Source: Blastococcus sp. PRF04-17 (lineage in GTDB: Bacteria > Actinomycetota > Actinomycetes > Mycobacteriales > Geodermatophilaceae). From it: DNA of 64,000 nucleotides. A model generated the notes under the pieces. The model did not search any database and was not told the DNA's origin. It saw only the letters and a program-made list of their open reading frames with translations. Of this stretch, positions 1-9,326 are shown one piece after another. The stretch is taken from NCBI RefSeq assembly GCF_023016265.1, contig NZ_CP095412.1, positions 248,001 through 312,000 on the forward strand, read 5' to 3'. Both the position numbers and the translations under genes were made by a program. How positions within the stretch are numbered: position 1 is the first letter of the stretch; every line of letters begins with the position of its first letter.

Positions 1-1513
1 CGCAGGACTTCTTCAGCGCCTTGCCGACGGCGAACGCGGTGGCGAGCGTCGCGTCGTCGGTCCGTCCGGCGCGCACGACCTCGAGCAGCGGGAGCACCGC
101 CACCGGGTTGAAGAAGTGCAACCCGACGACCCGCTCCGGGTGCTCGAGCTTCGAGGCCATCTCGGTCACCGACAGCGCCGAGGTGTTGGTCGCCAGCACG
201 CACTCGGGCGACACGACCGCCTCGACCTCGGCGAACACCTGCTGCTTGACCGACATCTCCTCGAACACCGCCTCGACGACGAGGTCGGCGTCGGCGAAGA
301 CGTCCTTGGACAGCGAGCCGGTGACCAGGCCCTTGAGCCGGTTGAGCGCGTCGGCCGACAGCCGGCCGCGGGCGGCGAGCTTGTCCAGCTCGCCGTGCAC
401 GTAGCCCACGCCCTTGTCGACGCGGGACTGGTCGATGTCGGTCAGGACGACGGGCACCTCGAGCCGGCGCACGAACAGCAGCGCCAGCTGCGACGCCATC
501 AGCCCGGCCCCGACGACGCCGACCTTGCCGACCTTCCGCGCCAGCGACTTGTCCGGCGCACCGGCCGGCCGCTTGGCCCGCTTGTTGACCAGGTCGAACG
601 AGTACAGCGAGGCCCGCAGCGGGTCGCTCATCAGCAGGTCGGTCAGGGCGTCGTCCTCGGCCGCGGTGCCCGCGGTGAAGGCGCCCCCGTCGGCGCCGGC
701 CCGGGCGAGGTCGAGCAGCTCCACGGCCCGGACGGCGCCGGGGGAGGCGTTGCGCGTCCGCGCGGCGACGATCTGCCGGGCGCGGGCGATGGCGTCGTCC
801 CACCCGCCGCGGTCGACCTCGGGACGGGAGACGGTCACCTCGCCGGTGAGCACGCCCACGGCCCACTCGAGCGACCGCTCGAGGAAGTCCGCGGGCTCCA
901 GCACGGCGTCGGCGATGCCGAGCCTCGCGGCCTCGGGTGCCGGCAGCATCCTGTTCTGCGCCAGGGCGTTCTCGACGATCACGGTGACCGCGGGGTCGAT
1001 GCCGATCAGGTTCGGCAGCAGCTGCGTGCCGCCCCAGCCGGGCACCAGGCCGAGGAAGACCTCGGGGAAGGCGACCGTCGCGGTGGTCGCGATCGTCCGG
1101 TGCCCGCAGTGCAGCGCCAGCTCGAGCCCGCCGCCCAGCGCGACGCCGTTGACGAACGCGAAGGTCGGCACCGGGGCGTCCTTGAGCCGGCGGAACACGC
1201 GGTGGCCGGCCTCGGCGATCTCCCGGGCCTGCGCGGCGTCGGTGATCGACGGGACGCCGGAGAGGTCCGCGCCGACGGCGAAGATGAACGGCTTGCCGGT
1301 CACGCCGATCGCGACGGGGGCGGGGGAGTGCGCCGCGATCTCGTCCAGAGCCGCGTCCAGGGAGGCGATGCCGCCCGGGCCGAACGTCGAGGGACGCGTG
1401 TGGTCGTGCCCGTTGTCGAGCGTGATCAGGGCGAACTCGCCCGACAGCCCGGGCAGGGTCAGGTAGCGGACGTGCGCCGTCGTGACGACCTCGTCCTCGA
1501 AGACAGCGGTCAC
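1..1513 (-). CDS. fadB: 3-hydroxyacyl-CoA dehydrogenase / enoyl-CoA hydratase (FadB-type), 3' end outside window
   Basis: This is the multifunctional beta-oxidation subunit that hydrates enoyl-CoA and oxidises 3-hydroxyacyl-CoA. The 504 visible residues start at GTG 1513, whose GTGA overlaps the thiolase stop, so translation is probably coupled. An N-terminal crotonase domain (about residues 15-250) shows GVALGGGLELALHCG and FPEVFLGLVPGWGGTQ. From about residue 320 a Rossmann domain follows (KVGKVGVVGAGLMASQLA), then DIDQSRVDKG, ATNTSALSVTEMA and GLHFFNPV, which are typical of 3HCDH_N. The frame runs off the left edge, so the C-terminal 3HCDH domain, roughly 200 residues in relatives, is missing. 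It forms an operon with fadA. The family call is firm; the substrate chain length is unknown. Confidence 0.9.
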   Translation of the reverse strand, partial: MTAVFEDEVVTTAHVRYLTLPGLSGEFALITLDNGHDHTRPSTFGPGGIASLDAALDEIAAHSPAPVAIGVTGKPFIFAVGADLSGVPSITDAAQAREIAEAGHRVFRRLKDAPVPTFAFVNGVALGGGLELALHCGHRTIATTATVAFPEVFLGLVPGWGGTQLLPNLIGIDPAVTVIVENALAQNRMLPAPEAARLGIADAVLEPADFLERSLEWAVGVLTGEVTVSRPEVDRGGWDDAIARARQIVAARTRNASPGAVRAVELLDLARAGADGGAFTAGTAAEDDALTDLLMSDPLRASLYSFDLVNKRAKRPAGAPDKSLARKVGKVGVVGAGLMASQLALLFVRRLEVPVVLTDIDQSRVDKGVGYVHGELDKLAARGRLSADALNRLKGLVTGSLSKDVFADADLVVEAVFEEMSVKQQVFAEVEAVVSPECVLATNTSALSVTEMASKLEHPERVVGLHFFNPVAVLPLLEVVRAGRTDDATLATAFAVGKALKKSC

Positions 1514-2727
1514 TTCGCGGCCCCTTCCCAGTTCGGGTTCTCCCAGATCACGCTGGCGCCCATGCCGAGGCCCACGCACATCGCGGTGAGGCCGTAGCGG
1601 ACGTCGGGCCGCTCGGCGAACTGTCGCGACAGCTGGGTCATGAGCCGGACGCCGGAGGACGCCAGCGGGTGGCCGACGGCGATGGCGCCGCCCCACGGGT
1701 TGACCCGCTCGTCGCCGTCGGCGATGCCGAAGTGGTCGAGGAAGGCCAGCACCTGGACGGCGAAGGCCTCGTTCAGCTCGAACAGGCCGATGTCCTCGAT
1801 CGACAGGCCGGTGCGGGCCAGCGCCTTCTCGGTGGACGGCACCGGCCCGATGCCCATGACCTCGGGCTCGACGCCGGCGAAGCCGTAGCCGACCAGCCGC
1901 ATGCCCACGTCCAGCCCGAGTTCGCGCGCCACGTCCTCGGCCGCGAGCAGGCAGCCGGTGGCGCCGTCGTTGAGCCCGGCCGCGTTGCCCGCGGTCACGT
2001 GCCCGTGCGGGCGGAACGGCGTCTTCAGCGAGGCCAGCCCGTCGAGCGTCGTGTTCGGCCGCGGCGGCTCGTCGGCGGTGGCCACGCCCCACCCGTGCTC
2101 GGCCGAGCGGGTGGCCATGGTCACCAGCTCCGGGCCGATCTGCCCGTTGGCCACGGCCTTCGCGTACTTCTGCTGGCTGGCCAGGGCGAACGCGTCGCAG
2201 CGCTCCTTGGTCAGGTGCGGGAAGCGGTCATGCAGGTTCTCCGCGGTCGAGCCCATGACCAGCGCCGACGGATCGACCAGCTTCTCGCTGATGATCCTCG
2301 GGTTCGGGTCCACGCCCTCGCCCATCGGGTGGCGGCCCATGTGCTCCACGCCGCCGGCGATCGCGACGTCGTACGCGCCGAACGCGATGCCGCTGGCGGT
2401 GGTGGTCACCGCGGTCATGGCACCGGCGCACATGCGGTCGATCGCGTAGCCCGGCACCGACTTCGGCAGCCCGGCGAGCAGCGCCGCGGTGCGGCCGATG
2501 GTCAGGCCCTGGTCGCCGATCTGCGTCGTGGCGGCGATCGCCACCTCGTCCACGCGGTCGGCCGGCAGGGCCGGGTTGCGGCGCAGCAGCTCGCGGATGA
2601 CCCGGACGACGAGGTCGTCGGCGCGGGTCTCGGCGTAGATGCCCGCAGGGCCGGCCTTGCCGAAGGGGGTGCGCACGCCGTCGACGAAGACGACAGCTCG
2701 CCCTCCATGGCGCAACGAGCGGGACAT
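1510..2727 (-). CDS. fadA: Acetyl-CoA acyltransferase (thiolase)
   Basis: The thiolase partner of FadB, 405 residues, cleaves 3-ketoacyl-CoA to acetyl-CoA. The nucleophilic Cys lies in DRMCAGAMTAV, the histidine in AVGHPLASSGVR, and the second catalytic Cys in MCVGLGMG near the C-terminus; NEAFAVQ and AGNAAGLNDGA are further family blocks. The start chosen is ATG 2727, preceded by GGAGGT, giving MSRSLRHGG before the conserved VVFVDGVRTPFGK. A longer reading from 2817 would add 30 residues without family similarity and would swallow the palindrome at 2780-2795. The gene comes first in the pair and overlaps fadB by four bases. Degradative rather than biosynthetic thiolase is inferred from the FadB neighbour. 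Confidence 0.93.
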   Translation of the reverse strand: MSRSLRHGGRAVVFVDGVRTPFGKAGPAGIYAETRADDLVVRVIRELLRRNPALPADRVDEVAIAATTQIGDQGLTIGRTAALLAGLPKSVPGYAIDRMCAGAMTAVTTTASGIAFGAYDVAIAGGVEHMGRHPMGEGVDPNPRIISEKLVDPSALVMGSTAENLHDRFPHLTKERCDAFALASQQKYAKAVANGQIGPELVTMATRSAEHGWGVATADEPPRPNTTLDGLASLKTPFRPHGHVTAGNAAGLNDGATGCLLAAEDVARELGLDVGMRLVGYGFAGVEPEVMGIGPVPSTEKALARTGLSIEDIGLFELNEAFAVQVLAFLDHFGIADGDERVNPWGGAIAVGHPLASSGVRLMTQLSRQFAERPDVRYGLTAMCVGLGMGASVIWENPNWEGAAK

Positions 2728-2779
2728 GGGACCTCCGCAGCTGTTCGGGACCGCACCGGGCACGGCGCGGCCCCCACAA

Positions 2780-2795
2780 GTTACCCGTCGGTAAC
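2780..2795. promoter_or_regulatory. Perfect inverted repeat, candidate operator of fadAB
   Basis: GTTACC-CGTC-GGTAAC is a perfect 6-4-6 palindrome, 53 bases upstream of the fadA ATG. Its size and place suit a TetR-type repressor site, the usual regulator class of actinobacterial beta-oxidation operons. No regulator gene is adjacent, so which protein binds is unknown. Confidence 0.5.
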
Positions 2796-2841
2796 CAGGT
2801 CGCCAAGCGGGCGGCACCTCCGGCGGGTCATCCCGTGCCGC

Positions 2842-3123
2842 TCAGTCGTCGCGGTCCACGATCTGGCCGAAGATCGCGACCCGTCCCAGGCTGATCCCGC
2901 CGGTCGTGACGGCCTCCACGGCCTCGGTCCCGGCCGGCAGCGGGACGACGACGACGCCGTCCTCCGCCGGGTGCTCGGAGAGGAACCGGCGGTCGAAGTC
3001 GTAGGTGCGGACCAGCGCGACGTCGGTCGGGCCGACCACCACCAGGTTGGTGCGCATCGGTGCGCCGACGGTGTCGGCGACCACGTCGCAGATCAGGGCC
3101 AGCACGCGCCGCTCCGCCGGGGG
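2842..3123 (-). pseudogene. Displaced 3' part of the sigma-like membrane protein
   Basis: In the -1 frame relative to the main reading, sequence from about 3123 to the stop at 2842 encodes a coherent C-terminus: RRVLALICDVVADTVG, then NLVVVGPTDVALVRTYDFD, ending in FGQIVDRDD. It has no start codon of its own. Inserting one C in the coding-strand run (GGCCCCCGG to GGCCCCCCGG) joins it to the upstream frame, and the combined length becomes an exact multiple of three (637 codons). It is therefore the tail of the same gene, not a separate one. Confidence 0.65.
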
Positions 3124-4751
3124 CCGGCCGGGAGCACCGCGCGGCCGCAGTCCGCGCCCTGCACGGGCCCGTCGCCCGGTGCGGGCAGCAGCCAGTGGCT
3201 CTCCAGGATCACCGCGCCGCTGGGCACCGTCACGGTGACGACGGCGGCCTGACCCGAGCCCTCTGCCGGCACGCTGCCCACCCACTGCGCGGCCACCTCG
3301 ACGTCCTCCCGGGGCAGCCCGACCTCCCTCAGGACGCGCTCGGCGGCGTACTCGGCGGCCTGCCGGCCCGTGGCGTCGGGCGTTCCGCGCGGATAGTCGA
3401 TGGCCACCTCCCCCCACGTGCCGTCGAGCACGGTCATCGACCACGAACTCATCGGCTCGCCGTCGGGACCTCCGTTCCTGGCGCGGAACGCCAGGGCACC
3501 GCCGAACGGCAGCCCGCGCTCGGTCAGGCGGACGACGGCGATGCCCTCGTCGGTCCGGACCGGCCGGAACTCGCGCGAGATGCTGCCGTCGGCGGCGATC
3601 TCGGGTCGCTCGGAGACCTCGACGACGTCGTCCTGGGCGGCGACCACGACCAGCAGCCCGGCGTCGGGATCGAGCAGGGCCGAGGGCCAGCCCGCCTCCA
3701 GGGTGGTCGGCTCCGTCGCCGGCCGCATCTGGTCGGCCGACGCCCCCGACGGCCCGGTCAGCCAGACCGCAGCCATCGTCCCGTGGGTCGAGCCGCCACC
3801 CCAGGGCTGCGCGGGGATCACGACGGGCCGGCCGACGAGGAACGCCCATCGCCCGGACGGCACGTCGCCGGCGAACACCACGTGCCGGCCGTCGACCGGG
3901 CTGTCCACGGCGTCGGGGGACGCGGTGGCCGGGTCCAGCCAGGGAACGGCGCGCAGCGCCTCGAGGAAGGCCTCGTCGGCGGCGAGCGAGCCGCGGGTGG
4001 GCCGGTCGAAGACGTCCTGGCGGGTGGTGATCCCGCCGGTGCCGGCGACCGGCCCGCGGTCGGGAGCGGACCCGCCGGCGGCCCGGGGTCCTCCCTCCGT
4101 GGCGGAGGCGCCGAGCGCGACGGGCACGGCCGTGACGACGGCGACGGCCGCGACCGCGACGGCCACCGCCCGCCGCACCCGGCGGTGGACGGCCGCGTCA
4201 CGGACCAGCCACCAGCCGAGCGAGGCGCCGTCCCCGGGTGGCCCGGCCGCGTCGGCGAGTGCGCGGAGCCGGCGCCGCAGCTGCTGCTCGGCGGACTCGA
4301 GCGGGCTGGGGACGGCGATCTCGGCCGCCAGGCGGGTCAGGCCGGCCGCCGTCCACCTGCGGGCGGTGGCGTCCGGAACCCCCATGACGCTCGCCGCCTC
4401 CGCGTCGTGCAGGCCCTCGGAGCAGCGCAGGACGACGGCGGCGCGGAGGTGTCCGGGCAGGGCGAGGAGGGCCCGCAGCACCTCGTCGCTCCCCGGTCCG
4501 AGCCGGCCGGGCCTGCTCCAGCGCGTCGGCAACCGGCTGGCCACGGTCCTGACGAGGGTGTGGCGGGCGACGTCGGCGGGGGCGTCCCGTCGGGTTCCCC
4601 GCTGCCAGGAGCGGTGGGTCCGCAGCAGCGCCCTGCGCACGAGGCGGTCGGCGGCCCGGCGGTCGCCGGTGAGCAGGAAGGCCAGCCGCAGCAGGGCGGG
4701 CTGCTCCGCGGCGACGAACCCGGCGAAGCGATGCTCCGCGTCGTCGTCCAT
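3093..4751 (-). CDS. ECF sigma-70-like protein with transmembrane segment and C-terminal domain (frameshifted near 3119)
   Basis: As sequenced the frame gives 552 residues from ATG 4751. Residues about 10-160 resemble SigE-type ECF factors: a region-2-like LLRLAFLLTGDRRAADRL and a region-4 helix-turn-helix (LRALLALPGHLRAAVVLRCS, then DAEAASVMGVPDATARR). A hydrophobic helix rich in Val and Ala follows at about residues 205-225, then a long domain that would lie outside the membrane. There is no anti-sigma zinc-finger motif. The reading ends in an arginine/glycine-rich tail without family character, because one base appears to be missing in the G5 run at 3119-3123. Adding it joins the next entry and gives 636 residues. 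Either a membrane-tethered sigma factor or a degenerate sigma domain reused as an anchor is possible. Confidence 0.7.
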   Translation of the reverse strand: MDDDAEHRFAGFVAAEQPALLRLAFLLTGDRRAADRLVRRALLRTHRSWQRGTRRDAPADVARHTLVRTVASRLPTRWSRPGRLGPGSDEVLRALLALPGHLRAAVVLRCSEGLHDAEAASVMGVPDATARRWTAAGLTRLAAEIAVPSPLESAEQQLRRRLRALADAAGPPGDGASLGWWLVRDAAVHRRVRRAVAVAVAAVAVVTAVPVALGASATEGGPRAAGGSAPDRGPVAGTGGITTRQDVFDRPTRGSLAADEAFLEALRAVPWLDPATASPDAVDSPVDGRHVVFAGDVPSGRWAFLVGRPVVIPAQPWGGGSTHGTMAAVWLTGPSGASADQMRPATEPTTLEAGWPSALLDPDAGLLVVVAAQDDVVEVSERPEIAADGSISREFRPVRTDEGIAVVRLTERGLPFGGALAFRARNGGPDGEPMSSWSMTVLDGTWGEVAIDYPRGTPDATGRQAAEYAAERVLREVGLPREDVEVAAQWVGSVPAEGSGQAAVVTVTVPSGAVILESHWLLPAPGDGPVQGADCGRAVLPAGPRRSGACWP

Positions 4752-4811
4752 GTCCGCTCCCGTGCCGTCAGGAAGTGCGTCCCCTGACCATGGTGACTCC
4801 CGGGAGCCGGA

Positions 4812-6085
4812 TCAGGCGCGGTTGACCGCGTCGGTCAGGACGTCGGAGGTGAGCCCGATCTGCCAGTCGCGGGCGCCCCCGGCGCGGAGGGCCTCGATCA
4901 CGGCGGAGCTGTCCCGGGGCTCGGGCGGGCTCCACATGATCCGGCGGACCAGGTCGGGGGAGAGGATGTTCTCGACCGGGACCGAGTGCTTCTCGGAGAG
5001 CTCCGCGAGCCCCGCCCGCGCCACCTGCAGGCGCGTCGCGGCGGCAGGGTCCCGATCGGCCCAGCGGTTCACCGGCGGCGGCCCCTCGCCGGGCTTGCTG
5101 TGCAGCGGCAGCTCGGCCTCGGGCAGCGCCCGGCCGCGGGCCAGGGCGCTGAACCAGGTGGCGACGAGCTTGCGGTTGGCCCGGCCGCGGAAGACCGGCA
5201 GCTCGAGCAGCGCGCCCTCGTTCGCCGGGTCGGCCTGCACGGCCGAGACCATCGCCGAGTCGGGCAGCACCCGGCCGGGCGCGACGTCGCGGCGGCGGGC
5301 CATGTCGTCGCGGGCCTGCCAGATCGAGCGGAGCATGCCCAGCTGCCGACGGCTGCGCAGGCCGTGCACCCCCGACGTCCGGCGCCACGGGTCGGCCTTC
5401 GGCGGTGGCGGGCCGGCGGCCAGGATCGCCTCGAACTCCTGGCGGGCCCAGTCGGTCTTGCCCTGCTCCTCGAGGATCTCGGCCAGTGCGTCGCGCAGGT
5501 CGACCAGGACCTCCACGTCGAGGGCGGCGTAGACCAGCCACTCCTCCGGCAGCGGCCGGGTGCTCCAGTCGGCCGCCGAGTGGCCCTTCTGCAGCGAGTA
5601 GCCCAGCAGCGACTCGACGACGGCGCCGAGGCCGACCCTCGGCAGGCCGGCCAGCCGGGCGGCGAGCTCGGTGTCGAAGACCCGCCGGGGCACCAGGCCG
5701 ATCTCGGCCAGGCAGGGCAGGTCCTGGTTGGCGGCGTGCAGCACCCACTCCGTGTCGGCGATCGCGGCCTGGATCACCGACAGGTCGGGGAGGGGGACGG
5801 GGTCGACGAGGCCGGTGCCCGAGCCGTTGCGGCGCAGCTGGACGAGGTAGGCACGCTGCCCGTACCGGTAGCCCGATGCCCGCTCGGCGTCGACGGCCAC
5901 GGGACCGGAGCCCGCCGCCAGCGCCGCGGCGTAGTCGACCAGCTGGGCCGAGTTCTCGATGACCGGGGGAGCCCGTCGCGGGGAGCCAGCAGTGGCCGCG
6001 CGGGAGGGATCTCGGCAGCCGGCGTCGTCCCTGTCTGCCCCGGCGGGGTCGTCGTCTCCGGCTGGGGAGTGGCCTCGGTGCTCAG
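4812..6085 (-). CDS. rnd: Ribonuclease D (HRDC-containing 3'-5' exonuclease), frameshifted at 5965-5969
   Basis: This 3'-5' exoribonuclease trims stable RNA. The DEDD exonuclease fold shows VAVDAERASGYRYGQRAYL, then LHAANQDLPCLAEIG with FDTELAARL and ALDVEVLVDLRDAL; an HRDC-like region with R(R)QLGMLRSIWQARD follows. The conserved start ENSAQLVDYAAALAAG lies in one frame and its extension back through PPARPLLAPRDGLP in another. One C missing from the coding-strand C5 run (+ strand G5 at 5965-5969) explains this, and restoring it gives 424 residues. No ATG, GTG or TTG lies sensibly before the second part. CTG at 6085 has a good Shine-Dalgarno (AAGGTGG) and is the start used here, with moderate confidence. 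A GTG at 6166 inside the preceding gene is the alternative. Confidence 0.82.
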
Positions 6086-6143
6086 TTGCCGTCCACCTTC
6101 TCGCCGGTCCTCGTCGGTCGGGCCGCCGGGCCCGTAACCGATG

Positions 6144-6776
6144 TTAGAGAGTCTCGCCGCCGGCACGGTCGGAGGGACCCAGCAGCCGCACCCCGGGCGG
6201 CGGCAGGCCGGCCGCGTTGCCGAGAACCTGCAGCCAGGCGAGCAGATGCCGGTCGAGCGCGGTGTCCTCCGCGGTCCAGGAGGCGCGCATCTCGACGTCG
6301 ACGGTGTGCTCCGGGCCGGCGAGGTCCCCGAAGCGCGTCGACGCGGTGCGGGTCACCGTGCCGCCCACGTTGTGGTGCCCGGCGCCGCTCTCGATCAGCG
6401 CGTCGGTCAGCCAGCTCCACGCGACCTCGGAGAACATCGAGTCGTCGACGAGCTCCTCGTCGGTGGCCGCCGACAGATACCCCACGCAACGGGTGGTCCC
6501 GTTCCAGGCCTCGTGGCCCTCGGGGTCGAAGAGCACGATGAAGCGGGCGCTGGCGACCTCGAGGTCGTCGTCGGAGCCGTCCCCCTCGGCGACGTGGGCG
6601 CCGACCGCGTGCGCCCAGGGCGCCAGGCGCTGGGGGGCGGGGATGTGCTCCAGGACGATCTCGGGCCGGGTCCGGACGGTGGCGAGCGCGGCCAGGGCAG
6701 CCCGGAACTCGACGGGCGGTTCGTCCCCGTTCGTGTCCCTGCCTCTGCTGGCGCCGGCCAGACTCGTGGGCTCCAC
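6144..6776 (-). CDS. DUF3000 domain-containing protein
   Basis: A 210-residue actinobacterial protein of unknown function. Recognisable blocks are FRAALAALATVRTRPEI, LAPWAHAVGAHVA, RFIVLFDPEGHEAWNG and SEVAWSWLTDAL; the last third matches the family pattern TVTRTASTRFGDLAG. It sits between hemE (divergent) and rnd (downstream, same strand), the order seen in mycobacteria. GTG 6776 is chosen because the minus-strand -10 box TACCCT (6783-6788) lies only six bases before it, consistent with a leaderless transcript. A longer in-frame reading would run back into hemE and is rejected. No catalytic motif is visible, so no activity is proposed. Confidence 0.85.
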   Translation of the reverse strand: MEPTSLAGASRGRDTNGDEPPVEFRAALAALATVRTRPEIVLEHIPAPQRLAPWAHAVGAHVAEGDGSDDDLEVASARFIVLFDPEGHEAWNGTTRCVGYLSAATDEELVDDSMFSEVAWSWLTDALIESGAGHHNVGGTVTRTASTRFGDLAGPEHTVDVEMRASWTAEDTALDRHLLAWLQVLGNAAGLPPPGVRLLGPSDRAGGETL

Positions 6777-6894
6777 GAGCGCAGGGTAGGCCGCGGATCG
6801 GAACATCGCTCCCGACGCGCCGCAACCGATCCATGACCCAGCATCACCGGGACACGGCCGAGGGGCGCCCGGGCGTCTGGGAGAATGGCCGGTC

Positions 6895-7962
6895 GTGACC
6901 CCCGCCCCCGAGCTGCCACCCGCCCCCCAGCTGCCCCCGGGCGAGTCGGACCTCGTCAGAGCCGCCCGCGGCCTGCCCGTGCAGCGCACCCCGGTCTGGT
7001 TCATGCGGCAGGCGGGCCGGTCGCTGCCCGAGTACCGGGCGCTGCGGGCCGGGACGGCGATGCTCGACGCCTGCCAGGACCCCGACCTCGTCACCGAGAT
7101 CACCCTGCAGCCGGTCCGGCGGCACGGGGTCGACGCCGCGATCCTGTTCTCCGACATCGTGCTGCCGCTGGTCGTGGCCGGCATGGACATCGAGATCAAG
7201 CCCGGCATCGGCCCGGTGGTGGCGCAGCCGGTGCGATCGGTCGCCGACGTCCATGCCTTGCCACTGCTCGACCCCGACCGCCTCGACTTCCTGGCGACCG
7301 CCGTGCGGTCCCTGGTGCGGGAGCTGGGGCCGGTACCGCTCATCGGGTTCGCCGGCGCGCCGTTCACCCTGGCCACCTACCTGATCGAGGGCGGCCCGTC
7401 GAAGGAGCACGCGCGCACGAAGGCGTTCATGTACGCCGAGCCGGAGGCGTGGGCGCACCTGATGGACCGGCTCGCGCTGAGCGCGGCCACCTTCCTCAAG
7501 GTGCAGCTGGACGCCGGGGTCTCGGCGGTCCAGCTGTTCGACTCCTGGGCCGGTGTGCTGTCCGCCGCCGACTACGAGCAGCGCGTGCTGCCGTACTCGC
7601 GCGAGGTCTTCGAGGCGATCGGTTCCCGCGACGTGCCGCGGATCCACTTCGGCGTGGGCACCGGCGAGCTGCTCCCGCTGATCGGTCAGGCGGGCGCCGA
7701 CGTCGTGGGGGTCGACTGGCGGGTGCCCCTCGACGAGGCCGCCCGACGGGTCGGCCCCCATCGCTCGCTGCAGGGCAACCTCGACCCGGCCGTCCTCCTC
7801 GCCGACCGGGCCACCGTCGACCGGGAGGTGCGCCGCGTGGTCGAGCAGGGCCGGGCCGCGCGCGGGCACGTCTTCAACCTCGGGCACGGCGTCCTGCCCG
7901 ACACCGATCCCGGGGTGCTCACCCACGTCGTCGAGCTGGTGCACGAGCTCAGCGCCCGATGA
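6895..7962 (+). CDS. hemE: Uroporphyrinogen decarboxylase
   Basis: Cytoplasmic haem enzyme, 355 residues, that decarboxylates uroporphyrinogen III to coproporphyrinogen III. The signature [16 protein letters not shown] is near residue 35; [41 protein letters not shown] and the C-terminal [15 protein letters not shown] are all present. GTG 6895 is the start; GAGAAT at 6881-6886 could be the -10 of a leaderless mRNA. The stop overlaps the hemY start as ATGA, so the two are translationally coupled. The divergent DUF3000 gene shares the 118-base promoter region. Confidence 0.96.
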   Translation: MTPAPELPPAPQLPPGESDLVRAARGLPVQRTPVWFMRQAGRSLPEYRALRAGTAMLDACQDPDLVTEITLQPVRRHGVDAAILFSDIVLPLVVAGMDIEIKPGIGPVVAQPVRSVADVHALPLLDPDRLDFLATAVRSLVRELGPVPLIGFAGAPFTLATYLIEGGPSKEHARTKAFMYAEPEAWAHLMDRLALSAATFLKVQLDAGVSAVQLFDSWAGVLSAADYEQRVLPYSREVFEAIGSRDVPRIHFGVGTGELLPLIGQAGADVVGVDWRVPLDEAARRVGPHRSLQGNLDPAVLLADRATVDREVRRVVEQGRAARGHVFNLGHGVLPDTDPGVLTHVVELVHELSAR

Positions 7963-9326
7963 CGCGTCTGGTCGTCGTCGGTGCCGGGATCACCGGCCTG
8001 GCCGCCGCCTTCGAGTGGCGGCGCCGGCGGCCGGACGACGAGATCGTCGTCCTGGAGGCCGGCGACCGGATCGGTGGCAAGCTGCACCGCGTGCGCCTGG
8101 CCGGGCACTGGTACGACACGGGGCCCGAGGCGGTCCTGGCCCGCGTCCCGGAGGCCGTCGAGCTGGTCGAGGCGCTCGGACTCGGCGACCAGCTCGTCGC
8201 GCCCGCCACGACCCAGGCATCCGTCGTCCTGCCCGGTGGGCGCCGTCGCCTGCCGGCGGGCACGGTGCTGGGCGTCCCGGCGTCCGCCGACGACGTCGCC
8301 GGCTTCCTGTCCCCGGAGGGCGTGGCCCGGGTGCGCGCCGAGGCCCAGCTGCCTCCGGCGGCCGTCGACGGCGACGTCGCCGTCGGCGCCCTGCTGCGCG
8401 AGCGCCTGGGCGACGAGGTCGTCGACCGCCTCGTCGAGCCGCTGCTCGGTGGGGTCTACGCGGGGCGGGCCGACGAGCTGTCCCTGGCCGCCACGATGCC
8501 TGCCCTGGCCGCGCACCTGCCCGCCGCCGGGTCCGTGCTCGCCGCCGCCGCGGCCGCGCGCGACGCCGGAGCCCGCAGCCGCGGCGACGCCGACGGCCCG
8601 GTGTTCGCGACGGTGCGCGACGGCATCGGATCGCTGCCCGGGGCGCTCGTCGCGGCCGCCCGCGCCGACGTCCGGCTCCGCACACCCGCGCAGGGCCTGC
8701 GCCGGACCCCTGGCGGGTTCGAGCTGTCCGTCGGCGCGGCCGCGGCGCCAGAGCGGCTCCTCGCCGACGCCGTCCTCGTCACCGCGCCGGCGCAGAAGGC
8801 CGCCCGGCTGCTCGGCGAGGTCGCACCGGACGCCGTCGAGCAGCTGCGCGGCATTCCGTACGCGTCGATGGCCGTCGTCGCCATGGCCTTCCCGGCGCAG
8901 GACGTCGACGCCGGCTCGGGCCTGCTCGTGCCGCCGGTGGCCGGGCGGCTGGTCAAGGGCGTCACCGTCTCGTCGGCGAAGTGGCCGCATCTGGCCGGGG
9001 ACGGGCCGGTGCTCGTCCGGTCGTCGGTGGGCCGGTTCCGCGACGAGGCGGAGCTGCAGCGCCCGGACGACGACCTGACCGCCGCCGTGGTCGCCGACGT
9101 CGCCGCCCTGCTGGAGCTGTCCCGCCCCGAGCCGCTGGAGACGCGCCTGGTGCGGTGGGGCGGCGGGCTGCCGCAGTACCTGGTCGGTCACCAGGACCGG
9201 GTGGACGCGATCCGGGCCGCGGTCAGCGAGGTGCCGGGGCTGGCGATCGCCGGGGCGGCCTTCCGCGGGGTCGGCGTCCCGGCCTGCATCCGGGACGCGC
9301 TGCACGCCGTCGACGCGCTGAGCTAA
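7959..9326 (+). CDS. hemY: Coproporphyrinogen III / protoporphyrinogen oxidase (HemY/CgoX)
   Basis: FAD-dependent oxidase of 455 residues. In Gram-positive bacteria this family oxidises coproporphyrinogen III to coproporphyrin III in the coproporphyrin-dependent haem route. The N-terminal dinucleotide-binding motif is [16 protein letters not shown], followed by [31 protein letters not shown] and the C-terminal [15 protein letters not shown] complete the family pattern. ATG 7959 overlaps the hemE stop. Together with hemQ at 14712 this gives three of the pathway's late steps in the window; hemH/cpfC is not here. It converges with the LuxR-type gene, whose last four bases overlap its stop. Confidence 0.94.
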   Translation: MTRLVVVGAGITGLAAAFEWRRRRPDDEIVVLEAGDRIGGKLHRVRLAGHWYDTGPEAVLARVPEAVELVEALGLGDQLVAPATTQASVVLPGGRRRLPAGTVLGVPASADDVAGFLSPEGVARVRAEAQLPPAAVDGDVAVGALLRERLGDEVVDRLVEPLLGGVYAGRADELSLAATMPALAAHLPAAGSVLAAAAAARDAGARSRGDADGPVFATVRDGIGSLPGALVAAARADVRLRTPAQGLRRTPGGFELSVGAAAAPERLLADAVLVTAPAQKAARLLGEVAPDAVEQLRGIPYASMAVVAMAFPAQDVDAGSGLLVPPVAGRLVKGVTVSSAKWPHLAGDGPVLVRSSVGRFRDEAELQRPDDDLTAAVVADVAALLELSRPEPLETRLVRWGGGLPQYLVGHQDRVDAIRAAVSEVPGLAIAGAAFRGVGVPACIRDALHAVDALS

